Below are positions 1 through 8,524 of a stretch of 64,000 bases of DNA, one piece after another. Position 1 is the stretch's first letter; each line of letters opens with the position of its first letter. Under the pieces are notes generated by a model. That model saw only the letters and a list, made by a program, of their open reading frames with translations. It was not told the DNA's origin and made no database searches. The DNA is from Pedobacter frigoris. GTDB taxonomy: Bacteria > Bacteroidota > Bacteroidia > Sphingobacteriales > Sphingobacteriaceae. The DNA is taken from NCBI RefSeq assembly GCF_005116445.1, contig NZ_SWBQ01000004.1, positions 480,858 through 544,857 on the forward strand, given 5' to 3'. A program made the position numbers and the translations under genes.

Positions 1-1
1 G

Positions 2-511
2 CAGGTTTGTGTATTTAGTTTCTTCGTACTGTATGCTACTAAAGCTGCCGGTATAGATCAGCAAAGAGCAGCAGATTTAGCAGGAATAGGCGCAGGACTA
101 GCGTTCCTGATCGGAAGGATTGTCGGGACGTTCTTAATGAAATTCATTAAAGCAGAGTTGCTGCTTGTGATCTATGCCGTAATCAACGTACTGCTTTGTG
201 TAGTCGCTATGACAGCCACCGGGACATTAGCATTGGCATCTGTTATTGGCATCGCCTTCTTCATGTCCATCATGTTCCCTACAATTTTCTCACTTGGAAT
301 TAAAGATCTGGGAAGTGATACCAAATATGGAAGTAGTCTGATTGTCATGTCTATCGTAGGCGGTGCAATATTACCTCCTGCAATGGCGTATATAAGTGAT
401 GTCACTCATAATATCCAAACGGGTTACATTGTGCCACTCATCTGTTTCATTGTTGTATTCCTGTTTGGAATAAGCGGACATAAAGTTGTTAAAGAAGTTA
501 AAAATATATAA
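2..511 (+). CDS. fucP: L-fucose:H+ symporter permease FucP, C-terminal part
   Basis: The reading frame is open from the left edge (first whole codon at base 2) and ends with TAA at 509-511. The visible 169 residues are the last membrane helices of a major facilitator superfamily sugar permease. The stretch GRIVGTFLMKFI and the closing hydrophobic helices match the FucP branch of MFS permeases. The protein should bring L-fucose across the inner membrane with protons. It sits one base before the mutarotase gene and heads the fucose catabolic operon, which supports L-fucose rather than another sugar as substrate. The N-terminal half lies outside the window, so substrate residues cannot be checked. 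Confidence 0.85.
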   Translation, partial: QVCVFSFFVLYATKAAGIDQQRAADLAGIGAGLAFLIGRIVGTFLMKFIKAELLLVIYAVINVLLCVVAMTATGTLALASVIGIAFFMSIMFPTIFSLGIKDLGSDTKYGSSLIVMSIVGGAILPPAMAYISDVTHNIQTGYIVPLICFIVVFLFGISGHKVVKEVKNI

Positions 512-512
512 T

Positions 513-848
513 ATGAACAGGTACTGCTTAACTCTGGATCTGGTAGATGATCTGGAGTTGATTAAACAATATGAAGAAATGCATCAGGAAGTATGGCCTG
601 AGATTAAAAGTAGTATCACTACTGCGGGAATTGAAGCGATGGAAATTTACCGCTATGGCAACCGTTTGTTCATGATCATGGAGGTAAATGCTACCTTCAG
701 TTTTGAGAAAAAAGGTGCTATGGATGCAGCAAATGAAAAAGTACAGGAGTGGGAGCAGCTGATGTGGAAATACCAGCAGGCAGTACCGGGTGCAAAACCC
801 GGTGAAAAATGGATGATGATGAATAAAATATTTGAATTGAGGGCCTAA
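513..848 (+). CDS. L-fucose mutarotase, RhaM-like
   Basis: This 111-residue protein belongs to the L-rhamnose mutarotase family (about 104-110 residues), which interconverts sugar anomers. Visible family marks are the motif Y20-x3-H24-x3-WPEI, containing the catalytic His, and the C-terminal WKYQQAVP stretch. In an L-fucose operon such proteins act on L-fucose and feed the beta-pyranose to the dehydrogenase. ATG 513 lies one base after the permease stop. A longer reading from 486 would overlap the permease and add a non-conserved tail, so I reject it. The stop overlaps the next start (TAATG), showing translational coupling. Confidence 0.88.
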   Translation: MNRYCLTLDLVDDLELIKQYEEMHQEVWPEIKSSITTAGIEAMEIYRYGNRLFMIMEVNATFSFEKKGAMDAANEKVQEWEQLMWKYQQAVPGAKPGEKWMMMNKIFELRA

Positions 849-2506
849 TGTCAGCAAACGTTAAAAAGAGTTTTTTACAAATACACCCGGACGACAATGT
901 CCTGGTAGCCTTACAGGATTTACCTAAAGGACTGGTCGTGGAATGGAACAACCAAACCATCACCCTGCAGGATGATGTGCATGCCAAACACAAATTTTTC
1001 ATTACCGAAAGAGCGGTAGACCAGGATGTACTCATGTATGGTGTTCTGGTAGGAAAGGCAACTGCCTTTATTCCAAAAGGTGGTTTGATGACAACTGATA
1101 ATGTACACCATGCTGCTCAGGATTATGCTTACCGTGATGTAAATTATCAATGGCAGGCGCCTGATGTTTCTGCATTTCAAAACAGAACATTCAATGGCTA
1201 CCATCGCGATAATGGAGAAGTGGGAACCGCCAATTACTGGTTGTTTATCCCAACAGTATTCTGCGAAAACAGGAACCTGGACGTGATTAAGGAAGCGTTA
1301 TATAATTCTCTGGGATACAATGTGACCGACAAGTATAAGCAGTTTGCTAAAGATTTATTGAATGCCTATCAGGATGGACAGGCGATAGATTCCTTTCAGG
1401 TAGACAGTCTGTCTGCGCTCAATCCTGTCGACAACAGGGTTTTCAAAAACGTAGACGGCATTAAATTTTTAAATCACCAGGGAGGATGTGGCGGTACGAG
1501 ACAGGATTCTGCTGTACTGAGCAATTTGTTGGCGGCATATGCAGACCATCCTAATGTTGGTGGTATTACGATCTTAAGTTTAGGATGCCAGCACCTTCAG
1601 GCCAATGATTTTCTGAACGATATTAAGACAAGGAATCCATCATTCAATAAAAAGGTGCTCATTTTTGAACAGCAGCAGAGTCAAAGTGAAGACCAAATGA
1701 TTAAAGATGCCATTCTTAAGACTTTCGTCGGACTGACGGAAATTAATGAAATGGAAAGGTCTCCTGCTCCCCTCAGCAAACTCTGTGTGGGTGTAAAATG
1801 TGGCGGCAGCGATGGCTTTAGCGGTATTTCTGCTAATCCGGCAGTCGGATATACGTCAGACCTGCTGGTAGCACTGGGCGCAAAAGTTCTTCTGGCAGAA
1901 TTTCCTGAATTGTGCGGTGCGGAACAGAATATTGTAGACCGTTGTGTGAATAAGCCAATTGCTGAAAAGTTCATCTCTTTAATGCGTACTTACGATGCTC
2001 AGGCACATGCGGTCGGTTCTGGTTTTCACATGAACCCTTCTCCGGGAAATATCAAAGACGGGCTCATCACTGATGCCATCAAAAGTACAGGGGCAGCAAA
2101 GAAAGCAGGTACATCTCCGGTAGTTGATGTGCTTGACTATACAGAACCGGCCACTAAGCCAGGCCTGAGTCTGGTTTGTACCCCCGGCAATGATGTAGAA
2201 GCCACAACAGGAAAAGCCGCAAGTGGTGCTACACTCATCCTGTTTACCACAGGTCTTGGAACCCCAACCGGCAATCCGGTTTGTCCTGTGATCAAAGTAG
2301 CTACAAATACTTCATTGGCTACACGGATGAATGACATTATAGATATCGATACCGGTGCCATTATCCGTGGAGAAAAGACCATTGAGGAAATGGGTACCGA
2401 GATTCTGGAATATTGTATTAAAGCTGCAAGTGGTGAAATTACGCCAAAAGCTGTATTATTGAACCAGGATGATTTTATCCCCTGGAAAAGGGGAGTTTCA
2501 TTATAA
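848..2506 (+). CDS. UxaA-family dehydratase, probable L-fuconate dehydratase
   Basis: The 552-residue protein has an N-terminal SAF-like domain (about residues 8-80) followed by the UxaA/altronate dehydratase core. Cys-containing motifs of the family are visible: GGCGGTRQDS, LSLGCQ, VGVKCGGSDGFSG, and GNPVCPVIK near the C-terminus. UxaA enzymes remove water from sugar acids. No uronate genes are nearby, whereas every other step of L-fucose oxidation is, so I infer that it converts L-fuconate to 2-keto-3-deoxy-L-fuconate. In Xanthomonas this step is done by an unrelated enolase-superfamily enzyme; UxaA-like genes also occur in the Campylobacter jejuni fucose locus. Automatic annotation would probably say altronate dehydratase. 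The start overlaps the mutarotase stop. Confidence 0.85.
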   Translation: MSANVKKSFLQIHPDDNVLVALQDLPKGLVVEWNNQTITLQDDVHAKHKFFITERAVDQDVLMYGVLVGKATAFIPKGGLMTTDNVHHAAQDYAYRDVNYQWQAPDVSAFQNRTFNGYHRDNGEVGTANYWLFIPTVFCENRNLDVIKEALYNSLGYNVTDKYKQFAKDLLNAYQDGQAIDSFQVDSLSALNPVDNRVFKNVDGIKFLNHQGGCGGTRQDSAVLSNLLAAYADHPNVGGITILSLGCQHLQANDFLNDIKTRNPSFNKKVLIFEQQQSQSEDQMIKDAILKTFVGLTEINEMERSPAPLSKLCVGVKCGGSDGFSGISANPAVGYTSDLLVALGAKVLLAEFPELCGAEQNIVDRCVNKPIAEKFISLMRTYDAQAHAVGSGFHMNPSPGNIKDGLITDAIKSTGAAKKAGTSPVVDVLDYTEPATKPGLSLVCTPGNDVEATTGKAASGATLILFTTGLGTPTGNPVCPVIKVATNTSLATRMNDIIDIDTGAIIRGEKTIEEMGTEILEYCIKAASGEITPKAVLLNQDDFIPWKRGVSL

Positions 2507-2520
2507 ATAGACAAATTAAT

Positions 2521-3285
2521 ATGTTCAGTTTAAAAGGAAAAACAGCAGTTATTACAGGTGGTGGAAGCGGGATCGGAAGAGCGATTGCCACGCTATTCGC
2601 GAAACAAGGCGCATTCGTTAACATCATCGAAGTAAATATTGAAGCTTCGTCGGGCACGCTCAACGAAATTAATAAATTCGACGGCGAAGCGGTTACCTAT
2701 ATGTGTGATGTGACCAGCCAGGAAGAAGTGGTTGATATTTTCAACAAGATCGGGGATATAGACATCCTCGTAAATAATGCCGGAATTGCACACATTGGCA
2801 AGGCCGACAATACCAGTGAAGAAGATTTTACCAAAGTTTTCAATGTCAATGTAAAAGGCGCCTACAATTGCATGTACGCCGCCCTTCCTTTAATGAAGAA
2901 AAAAGGCGGCGGTGTGATCCTCAACATGGCATCTATTGCGGCTTTGGTGGGCATCACAGATCGTTTTGCTTACTCTATGAGCAAAGGGGCCATCTACGCG
3001 ATGACGCTTTCTGTAGCGCGCGATTACATGTCTGAAGGCATCCGTTGCAACAGCATCTCTCCGGCAAGGGTACATACCCCTTTTGTTGATGGCTTCATCA
3101 GCAAGAATTATGCTGGACAGGAGACTGAAGTATTTGATAAGCTTTCTAAAAGTCAGCCTATCGGAAGAATGGGCAAACCTGAAGAAGTTGCCTCACTGGC
3201 ATTATACCTGTGTTCTGATGAATCAGGTTTTGTAACAGGCAATGACTATCCTATAGACGGAGGATTTATAAAATTGAACAACTAA
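2521..3285 (+). CDS. SDR dehydrogenase, probable 2-keto-3-deoxy-L-fuconate 4-dehydrogenase
   Basis: A classical short-chain dehydrogenase of 254 residues. It shows the nucleotide motif T12-GGGSGIG-19, NNAG at 85-88, and catalytic Ser138, Tyr151 and Lys155 (YSMSK). An acidic residue (Glu37) at the end of the second strand suggests NAD+ rather than NADP+. Family membership is certain; substrate is inferred. Its place between the dehydratase and the FAH hydrolase fits oxidation of 2-keto-3-deoxy-L-fuconate to the 2,4-diketo acid. The second SDR at 5005 is then left for the first step, but the two roles could be swapped. Confidence 0.82.
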   Translation: MFSLKGKTAVITGGGSGIGRAIATLFAKQGAFVNIIEVNIEASSGTLNEINKFDGEAVTYMCDVTSQEEVVDIFNKIGDIDILVNNAGIAHIGKADNTSEEDFTKVFNVNVKGAYNCMYAALPLMKKKGGGVILNMASIAALVGITDRFAYSMSKGAIYAMTLSVARDYMSEGIRCNSISPARVHTPFVDGFISKNYAGQETEVFDKLSKSQPIGRMGKPEEVASLALYLCSDESGFVTGNDYPIDGGFIKLNN

Positions 3286-3317
3286 GTATTAGCATAAAGA
3301 AATAAAAAAATTAAGCG

Positions 3318-4175
3318 ATGAAATTAATCAGATGGGGAGCAGCCGGGCAGGAAAAGACCGGTGTAATTATAGATGACGTTTGGTATGACACTTCAGCCTT
3401 CGGCGGAGATTACAACGAGCAGTTCTTTAATGACAATGGTTTGGAAAGACTGGAGCAATTTATAGCTGCAAATAAAGATTCGTTGGTAAAAGTACCTGAA
3501 GGGAGCCGCTTAGGTTCTCCTGTTGCGCGCCCTTCAAAAATTGTTTGTATCGGTTTAAACTATGCAGACCATGCTAAAGAAACCAATGCGCCACTACCTC
3601 CGGAACCGGTGATATTCATGAAATCTACTACCGCAATGGTGGGGCCGTTTGATGATGTTGTCATTCCTAAAAACTCTGTAAAGACAGACTGGGAAGTAGA
3701 GCTTGCCATTGTGATCGGCAAAAAAGCAACTTATGTCGAAGAGGCTGATGCACTGGATTATATCGCAGGCTATGTACTGCACAATGATGTTTCAGAGCGC
3801 GAGTTCCAGATCGAGAGAAACGGAACCTGGGACAAGGGTAAAGGTTGCGATACTTTCGCTCCGCTGGGGCCGTTTATGGCTACACGTGATGAAATTAAAG
3901 ATGTAGACAACCTTCGTCTGTGGCTCACAGTAAATGGTCAAAAGATGCAGGATGGCAATACGGCCAACTTCATATTCAATGTACCGTTTGTAGTTTCTTA
4001 TGTGAGCCAGTTCATGACACTCCTTCCGGGGGATGTGATTTCTACGGGTACTCCGGCTGGTGTCGGATTAGGGTTTAAACCTCCGGTTTACCTGAAGCAC
4101 GGGGATGTGATTGAACTTGGAATTGATGGCTTGGGTACTCAAAAACAGCAGGTAAAAAACTATGTTAAGGATTGA
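3318..4175 (+). CDS. FAH-family hydrolase, probable 2,4-diketo-3-deoxy-L-fuconate hydrolase
   Basis: This 285-residue protein has the fumarylacetoacetate hydrolase fold: a variable N-terminal domain, the GLNYADHAKE motif at 79-88, and a likely metal site made of Glu126, Glu128 (WEVELAIVIG) and Asp157 (HNDVSER). FAH enzymes split C-C bonds of diketo acids with Mg2+ or Mn2+. In the oxidative L-fucose pathway the last step cleaves 2,4-diketo-3-deoxy-L-fuconate to pyruvate and L-lactate, which suits this gene. Databases often call close relatives ureidoglycolate lyase, but no purine genes are here. Its last 14 bases overlap the next gene. Confidence 0.85.
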   Translation: MKLIRWGAAGQEKTGVIIDDVWYDTSAFGGDYNEQFFNDNGLERLEQFIAANKDSLVKVPEGSRLGSPVARPSKIVCIGLNYADHAKETNAPLPPEPVIFMKSTTAMVGPFDDVVIPKNSVKTDWEVELAIVIGKKATYVEEADALDYIAGYVLHNDVSEREFQIERNGTWDKGKGCDTFAPLGPFMATRDEIKDVDNLRLWLTVNGQKMQDGNTANFIFNVPFVVSYVSQFMTLLPGDVISTGTPAGVGLGFKPPVYLKHGDVIELGIDGLGTQKQQVKNYVKD

Positions 4176-4998
4176 TTCCCATCAGCATTTTTGGAAATTC
4201 AATAAGGTAAGGGACAGCTGGATTACCGAGGATATGGAGGTGCTGCGGGACGATTTTCTTCCCAAGCACCTGGAGCCCATACTTGAACATTTTGAGTTTG
4301 ACGGGTGTGTGGTCGTCCAGTCCGATCAGTCTCCGGCTGAGAATAAATTTCAGCTTCAGAATGCCAAAACAAATCCATTTATCAAAGGGGTTGTAGGCTG
4401 GGTTGATCTTCAGGCAGACGATATTGAGTCGCAACTGGAAGAGCTGAGTGTGCATGAGCGCTTAAAGGGTTTCAGACATATTTTACAGGGTGAGGAAGAC
4501 CGAGCTTTAATGCTGAAACCTGCCTTTGTAAATGGCATCAGCAAATTGAGAGATTTTGGTTATACGTATGACCTGCTGATATTCCCTGATCAAATGAAGT
4601 ACGCAGCAGAGCTGGTGGCTAAGTTCCCAAATCAGCTTTTTGTGCTGGATCATATTGCTAAGCCCGAGATCAAGAACAAGAAAATAGCCGATTGGCAAAA
4701 AGATATAGAAATGCTTGCCGGGTTTGAGAATGTGTATTGCAAGGTATCCGGAATCGTGACAGAGGCCGACTGGAATTACTGGAAAGCGGAAGATTTTACA
4801 CCGTACCTCGACGTGGTTTTTAATGCTTTTAGAGCCGAAAGGGTAATGTATGGGTCAGACTGGCCGGTCAGCCTACTTGCGGCAATATACGGGCAACTGA
4901 TAGACATCATGGAAGGCTACGTGTCGAAGAAGCTCTCCCTGCATCAGCAAGAACTATTCTGGGGCGGTAATGCAACTAAATTTTACAATTTAAAATAG
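4162..4998 (+). CDS. Amidohydrolase, probable L-fucono-lactonase
   Basis: The 278-residue protein is a metal-dependent amidohydrolase of the TIM-barrel type. It shows His7-x-His9 in DSHQHFW, a His in LDHIAKPEI (His164) and Asp233 in YGSDWPVS, the usual ligands and base of this superfamily. Members next to fucose genes hydrolyse L-fucono-lactone to L-fuconate in the cytoplasm. The start lies inside the end of the FAH gene (14-base overlap), so the two are probably translationally coupled. The order of genes does not follow the order of reactions, but all steps are present. Confidence 0.85.
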   Translation: MLRIDSHQHFWKFNKVRDSWITEDMEVLRDDFLPKHLEPILEHFEFDGCVVVQSDQSPAENKFQLQNAKTNPFIKGVVGWVDLQADDIESQLEELSVHERLKGFRHILQGEEDRALMLKPAFVNGISKLRDFGYTYDLLIFPDQMKYAAELVAKFPNQLFVLDHIAKPEIKNKKIADWQKDIEMLAGFENVYCKVSGIVTEADWNYWKAEDFTPYLDVVFNAFRAERVMYGSDWPVSLLAAIYGQLIDIMEGYVSKKLSLHQQELFWGGNATKFYNLK

Positions 4999-5004
4999 CA
5001 ATCA

Positions 5005-5793
5005 ATGGATCTGCAATTAAAAGATAAAGTGATCATCGTAACCGGTGGCGCAAAGGGAATCGGAGAAGGAATCGTTAGGGTCCTTGCTAAGGAAGGTGCA
5101 ATTCCGGTGATCGTTGGGCGCAATGCTGCCGACAATGAAAAACTCGCAGATAGCATTAAAGCTGAAGGAGGGCAGGTGTTTAGCCTTACAGCTGAACTAA
5201 CCAATCCGGCAGATAATGAAAATGCAATAAAGCAGGTGCTTGCGCAATTCGGTCGCATTGATGGACTGGTAAATAATGCCGGTGTAAATGATGGCGTTGG
5301 TCTGGCCAGTGGCAACTATGAGAAGTTTGTAGAAAGCCTTCATAAAAATGTAGTTCATTATTACCTGATGGCGCACCACGCATTACCGGCATTGATCGAG
5401 TCTAAAGGCTCGATTGTAAATATCGGTTCCAAGGTAGCAGATACCGGTCAGGGTGGCACTTCTGCTTATGCTGCATCTAATGGAGCCCGCAATGCGCTGA
5501 CCCGCGAATGGGCGGTTGAGTTACTGCCACATGGCATCCGTGTCAATTCAGTGATCGTAGCGGAATGTTATACGCCATTGTACGAGACCTGGATCAACAC
5601 ATTGCCTAATCCTGAAGAGAAACTCGCTTCCATCACGTCAAAGATACCTTTGGGACAGAGAATGACGACGGCAGAGGAAATTGCCAATGCGGCTGTGTTT
5701 CTGCTTTCAGAAACTTCAAGTCATACCACCGGACAAATGGTGTATGTTGACGGAGGTTATACGCATCTGGACAGGTCTATCAGTCCGCTTTAG
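5005..5793 (+). CDS. SDR oxidoreductase, probable L-fucose dehydrogenase (active-site Lys replaced by Asn)
   Basis: A 262-residue short-chain dehydrogenase with T13-GGAKGIG-20, NNAG at 90-93, Ser142 and Tyr155. The catalytic motif reads Y-A-A-S-N, so Asn159 stands where almost all SDRs have Lys. The residue after the second strand is Arg39, suggesting NADP+. The context fits oxidation of L-fucose to its lactone, the first oxidative step. Whether the Asn is usual in this subfamily cannot be judged from one sequence. The rest of the protein looks intact, so a decayed gene is unlikely. It is the last gene of the operon, 71 bases before a strong terminator. Confidence 0.8.
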   Translation: MDLQLKDKVIIVTGGAKGIGEGIVRVLAKEGAIPVIVGRNAADNEKLADSIKAEGGQVFSLTAELTNPADNENAIKQVLAQFGRIDGLVNNAGVNDGVGLASGNYEKFVESLHKNVVHYYLMAHHALPALIESKGSIVNIGSKVADTGQGGTSAYAASNGARNALTREWAVELLPHGIRVNSVIVAECYTPLYETWINTLPNPEEKLASITSKIPLGQRMTTAEEIANAAVFLLSETSSHTTGQMVYVDGGYTHLDRSISPL

Positions 5794-5863
5794 AAGAAAG
5801 TTTTGTATATGATTCTGGAATGTAAATCTGGAATAAGTTCTGGAATAGAATTCTTGGAATAAT

Positions 5864-5901
5864 AAAAAAGGGTCAATGTTTTCAAAACATTGACCCTTTT
5901 T
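5864..5901. terminator. Bidirectional intrinsic terminator of the fucose operon
   Basis: A perfect inverted repeat: six A, then a 13-base arm (5870-5882), one central C at 5883, and the complementary arm 5884-5896 followed by five T. A-tract and T-tract flank the stem, so it can end transcription from both sides. It lies between the last fucose gene (+) and the lipoprotein gene (-), which face each other. Confidence 0.9.
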
Positions 5902-5908
5902 GTATTTG

Positions 5909-5932
5909 TCATCCCGAGTTTCGAGGGATCTC
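5909..5932. repeat. REP-like intergenic element (GTCATCCCGAG...GAGGGATCT)
   Basis: The bases 5909-5932 carry a short imperfect palindrome built on ATCCC and GGGAT, with a small bulge. The wording resembles intergenic elements of the type TCATCCCGA...GGGATCT seen repeatedly in Bacteroidota genomes. Only one copy was noticed in this window, so its repeat nature is inferred from that resemblance. The rest of 5933-6080 shows nothing I can name. Confidence 0.4.
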
Positions 5933-6080
5933 TTTGTTAAGTTTTAACGGCATCCGGCTATTTAGAAAAATTAAGCATCCTCTTCGAAAGCTGCATCTGC
6001 TGAAGCTTCGCATCACCAGCGCTAATGCTTTCTCTGAGCAGCTGAATTTTTACTAAGCGCCTTATTTAAAGCGACCGTTA

Positions 6081-6503
6081 TTATTTCTTTTTCAATTTAA
6101 TCTCCGTCACCTCTTTGTATGTAATATTATTTTCAACGTCGATATCTTCTATTGAGATGTGCAAATCAGTTTTACTTAAAGACTTAATTTTAAAGACATC
6201 GGCCTCATCACCATCCCAGGTTATTTTTAACTCTGAGTCAGTCGCGGTCCATTTGAATGAATCTGAATATTGTCCGTCTGTCTGAATTCCATTGCCATCT
6301 GCCTTGAATTCAAGTGTCTCACCATTTCCGGCGTCTTCATCTCTGCCTGTCTCCACGTTGTTCTCATATTCTATGTCAAGAATACTTTGTACAGCCCAGG
6401 TTCCAACAAGTCTGTCAGAATTTTTTTCTGCTTGGTCTTTTTTACAAGCGAATAATGTTGCCACTACGGCAATGAGTGCGATTAATTTGATTGTTTTAAA
6501 CAT
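6081..6503 (-). CDS. Small lipoprotein, lipocalin-like
   Basis: The 140-residue product begins MFKTIKLIALIAVVATLFAC, a signal peptide with lipobox LFAC and the lipidated Cys at residue 20. The mature part starts with a Lys/Glu-rich linker and LVGTWAV, then alternating strands with many Asp and Glu, which resembles the small lipocalin-like beta-barrel lipoproteins of Bacteroidota. Function is unknown. I chose ATG at 6503 because a longer reading from 6590 would bury the signal peptide 29 residues inside. A 20-bp palindrome (6582-6601) lies about 80 bases upstream and matches one upstream of the LuxR gene at 11487. Confidence 0.75.
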   Translation of the reverse strand: MFKTIKLIALIAVVATLFACKKDQAEKNSDRLVGTWAVQSILDIEYENNVETGRDEDAGNGETLEFKADGNGIQTDGQYSDSFKWTATDSELKITWDGDEADVFKIKSLSKTDLHISIEDIDVENNITYKEVTEIKLKKK

Positions 6504-6581
6504 GTTCTTTAATTGGATAATATTATCGTCCGGCACCATGCCAGATTTTCTACAAAGGAACATCAAATAATCAAAAGGCAA

Positions 6582-6601
6582 AATACCCATTTATAGGTAT
6601 T
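6582..6601. promoter_or_regulatory. Palindromic operator candidate, copy B
   Basis: The sequence reads AATACCCA, four spacer bases (TTTA), then TAGGTATT: an 8-4-8 palindrome with one mismatch. It lies about 80 bases upstream of the lipoprotein start at 6503. The left arm and spacing are identical to the palindrome at 11640-11659 upstream of the PAS-LuxR gene. Binding by that regulator is inference. Confidence 0.5.
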
Positions 6602-6610
6602 TTGATCCTA

Positions 6611-8386
6611 TTATATCGCCTTTGTTTCCGTTTCTAAAAATGCACGCTCATCTTCATTCAACAGCGGACTTAACTTTTCAAACACCAATGCGTTGTATTC
6701 ATTCAGCCATGCGATCTGCGACGCTTCCAATAAATCCTTCTTCACGATTTTAGTACTGATCGGTGCTATTGTCAGACATTCAAAGGCATAAAACTCATTG
6801 AACTCATTGCTCACACCTTTCACCGTATTTACCAGGTTCTCTATTCTGATCCCATGCTTGCCCGGACGGTAAACACCAGGTTCTACAGAGGTGATCATCC
6901 CCAGCTCTACCGCTACAGGGGTTGCCGTTGGGTTAAATACCTGCGGGCCCTCGTGTACATTTAAAAAATATCCTACACCGTGACCGGTACCATGGCCGTA
7001 ATTGATTGCATAGTCCCACAAAGGCTTGCGCGTGATGGCATCTATCTGATAGCCGCATGTACCCTTCGGAAAACGAACCTTACAGCCGTCAATCATGCCT
7101 TTCAAGACCAATGTGTAATCTGTGCTTTCCTCTTCCGTGTTGTTGCCCATCGGGATGGTACGGGTGATGTCAGTCGTGCCGTAAAAATACTGACCTCCCG
7201 AATCTACCAGGAATAAACCTTCTGCCTTCACTTCTGAATTGCTTTCTTCTGAAGCACCGTAATGAGGCAATGCCCCATGAGGTCCGTATGCACTGATGGT
7301 ATTGAAGCTGTCGCCAATAAAACCATCTTGTTCTGCTCTGAAACCGCGTAATACCGCAGCGGCAGAAAGTTCCGTAATGGTAGTTTTGCCAATGTTTTCC
7401 GACAACCATTTCAGGAAACGGGTAATCGCCACACCATCTTTAAGCATGGCAGTACGTGTATTCGCCAGCTCAGTCTCATTCTTAATGGCCTTCAACACCG
7501 TAGAAGGATTAATGGCCTTTATGATCCTTACCGAAGCAGGGATCAATTTTGCGTAGGCAAAGCAATTGCGCTTAGGGTCTATCAGTATGGTTTTGTTTTC
7601 AGGGATCTGTTGCAGGGCAGTTTCTATTTCCTCATAAGCAAATACAACTACACCGCTTTTCAACAGTAGCGCTTTATCTTCATTGTTCAGCTTATCGGGG
7701 TTGACAAACAGTTTCGCCTGGTCCTGATTGATCAGGGCAAAACTCAATACCACCGGGTTATAGCTTACATCCTTGCCACGGATATTGAATAACCATGCCA
7801 AGTCATCCAAAGAAGAAACCAGGTGATAATCTGCACCCTGTTTTTGAAGCATTGTCCTTACCGCAGCAAGTTTGCTGCTTACCGACTGACCGATATGCTC
7901 GTCTGCGATTAAAAATGCTTTTTCAGCAGGCAGCTGAGGCCTGTTTTCCCAAATCGGGCTTAAGTAATCTTTGCTGGTCAGGTTAATGCCCTTTGCAGAG
8001 AATTGCTGGGAGATCATATCACCCAAAAGCAGGGACAGCAATTTCTCATTGCTCGCTACAGTAGCACCTTTATCCAGTTTTTCTACCAGCCACTGAATGT
8101 ACTCAGGAGCATGCTGCACTTTTTGTTTTACCAGTTCAAAACCGCTGTTTTCCAACTGTTCTGCTGCCTGTTCGAAATAACGGAAGTCAGTCCACAAACC
8201 TGCAAAATCATGCGTAATGACCAAAGTACCTGCAGAGCCGCTGAAGCCCGAAGTAAAAGGGATACATTTATAATGGTTTGGCAGGTATTCGCTGATGTGT
8301 GGATCAGCAGAAGGAATGATGTAGGCCGCTACATGATCGGCTTTCATTTGTTTACGTATTTCGCTCAGTTTTTCCTGGTAAGTCAT
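6611..8386 (-). CDS. Xaa-Pro aminopeptidase (M24B family)
   Basis: The 591-residue protein has the three-part layout of the long aminopeptidase P form: two creatinase-like N-terminal domains (about residues 1-310) and a C-terminal pita-bread metallopeptidase domain. The metal ligands are visible: Asp in LFLVDSGG and in TTDITR (about 395-412), His in the HGTGHGVGYF stretch (about 465-482), Glu in SVEPGVY and in RIENLV (about 500-520). The enzyme removes the first residue from peptides with proline in second place, using two Mn2+ or similar ions. No signal peptide, so cytoplasmic. It is divergently transcribed from the GH95-like gene with 138 bases between them. Confidence 0.92.
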   Translation of the reverse strand: MTYQEKLSEIRKQMKADHVAAYIIPSADPHISEYLPNHYKCIPFTSGFSGSAGTLVITHDFAGLWTDFRYFEQAAEQLENSGFELVKQKVQHAPEYIQWLVEKLDKGATVASNEKLLSLLLGDMISQQFSAKGINLTSKDYLSPIWENRPQLPAEKAFLIADEHIGQSVSSKLAAVRTMLQKQGADYHLVSSLDDLAWLFNIRGKDVSYNPVVLSFALINQDQAKLFVNPDKLNNEDKALLLKSGVVVFAYEEIETALQQIPENKTILIDPKRNCFAYAKLIPASVRIIKAINPSTVLKAIKNETELANTRTAMLKDGVAITRFLKWLSENIGKTTITELSAAAVLRGFRAEQDGFIGDSFNTISAYGPHGALPHYGASEESNSEVKAEGLFLVDSGGQYFYGTTDITRTIPMGNNTEEESTDYTLVLKGMIDGCKVRFPKGTCGYQIDAITRKPLWDYAINYGHGTGHGVGYFLNVHEGPQVFNPTATPVAVELGMITSVEPGVYRPGKHGIRIENLVNTVKGVSNEFNEFYAFECLTIAPISTKIVKKDLLEASQIAWLNEYNALVFEKLSPLLNEDERAFLETETKAI

Positions 8387-8524
8387 ATTTAACTATTTTA
8401 TTGCTATACTATTATGGGCAAATCTATGCAATCATTTTACGTTTTCGTCATAATGTTCAGGGATTTTGGTAAATGTCATATAAAATCAAAAAAAGTGTTT
8501 AGTTTTAGTTAATATGTTATTCCA

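Noticed and set aside
848..2506. Altronate dehydratase for uronate use
   Set aside because: No uronate isomerase, reductase or transporter is present, while the whole fucose route is.
3318..4175. Ureidoglycolate lyase
   Set aside because: That label is common for close FAH relatives, but no purine or allantoin gene is in the neighbourhood.
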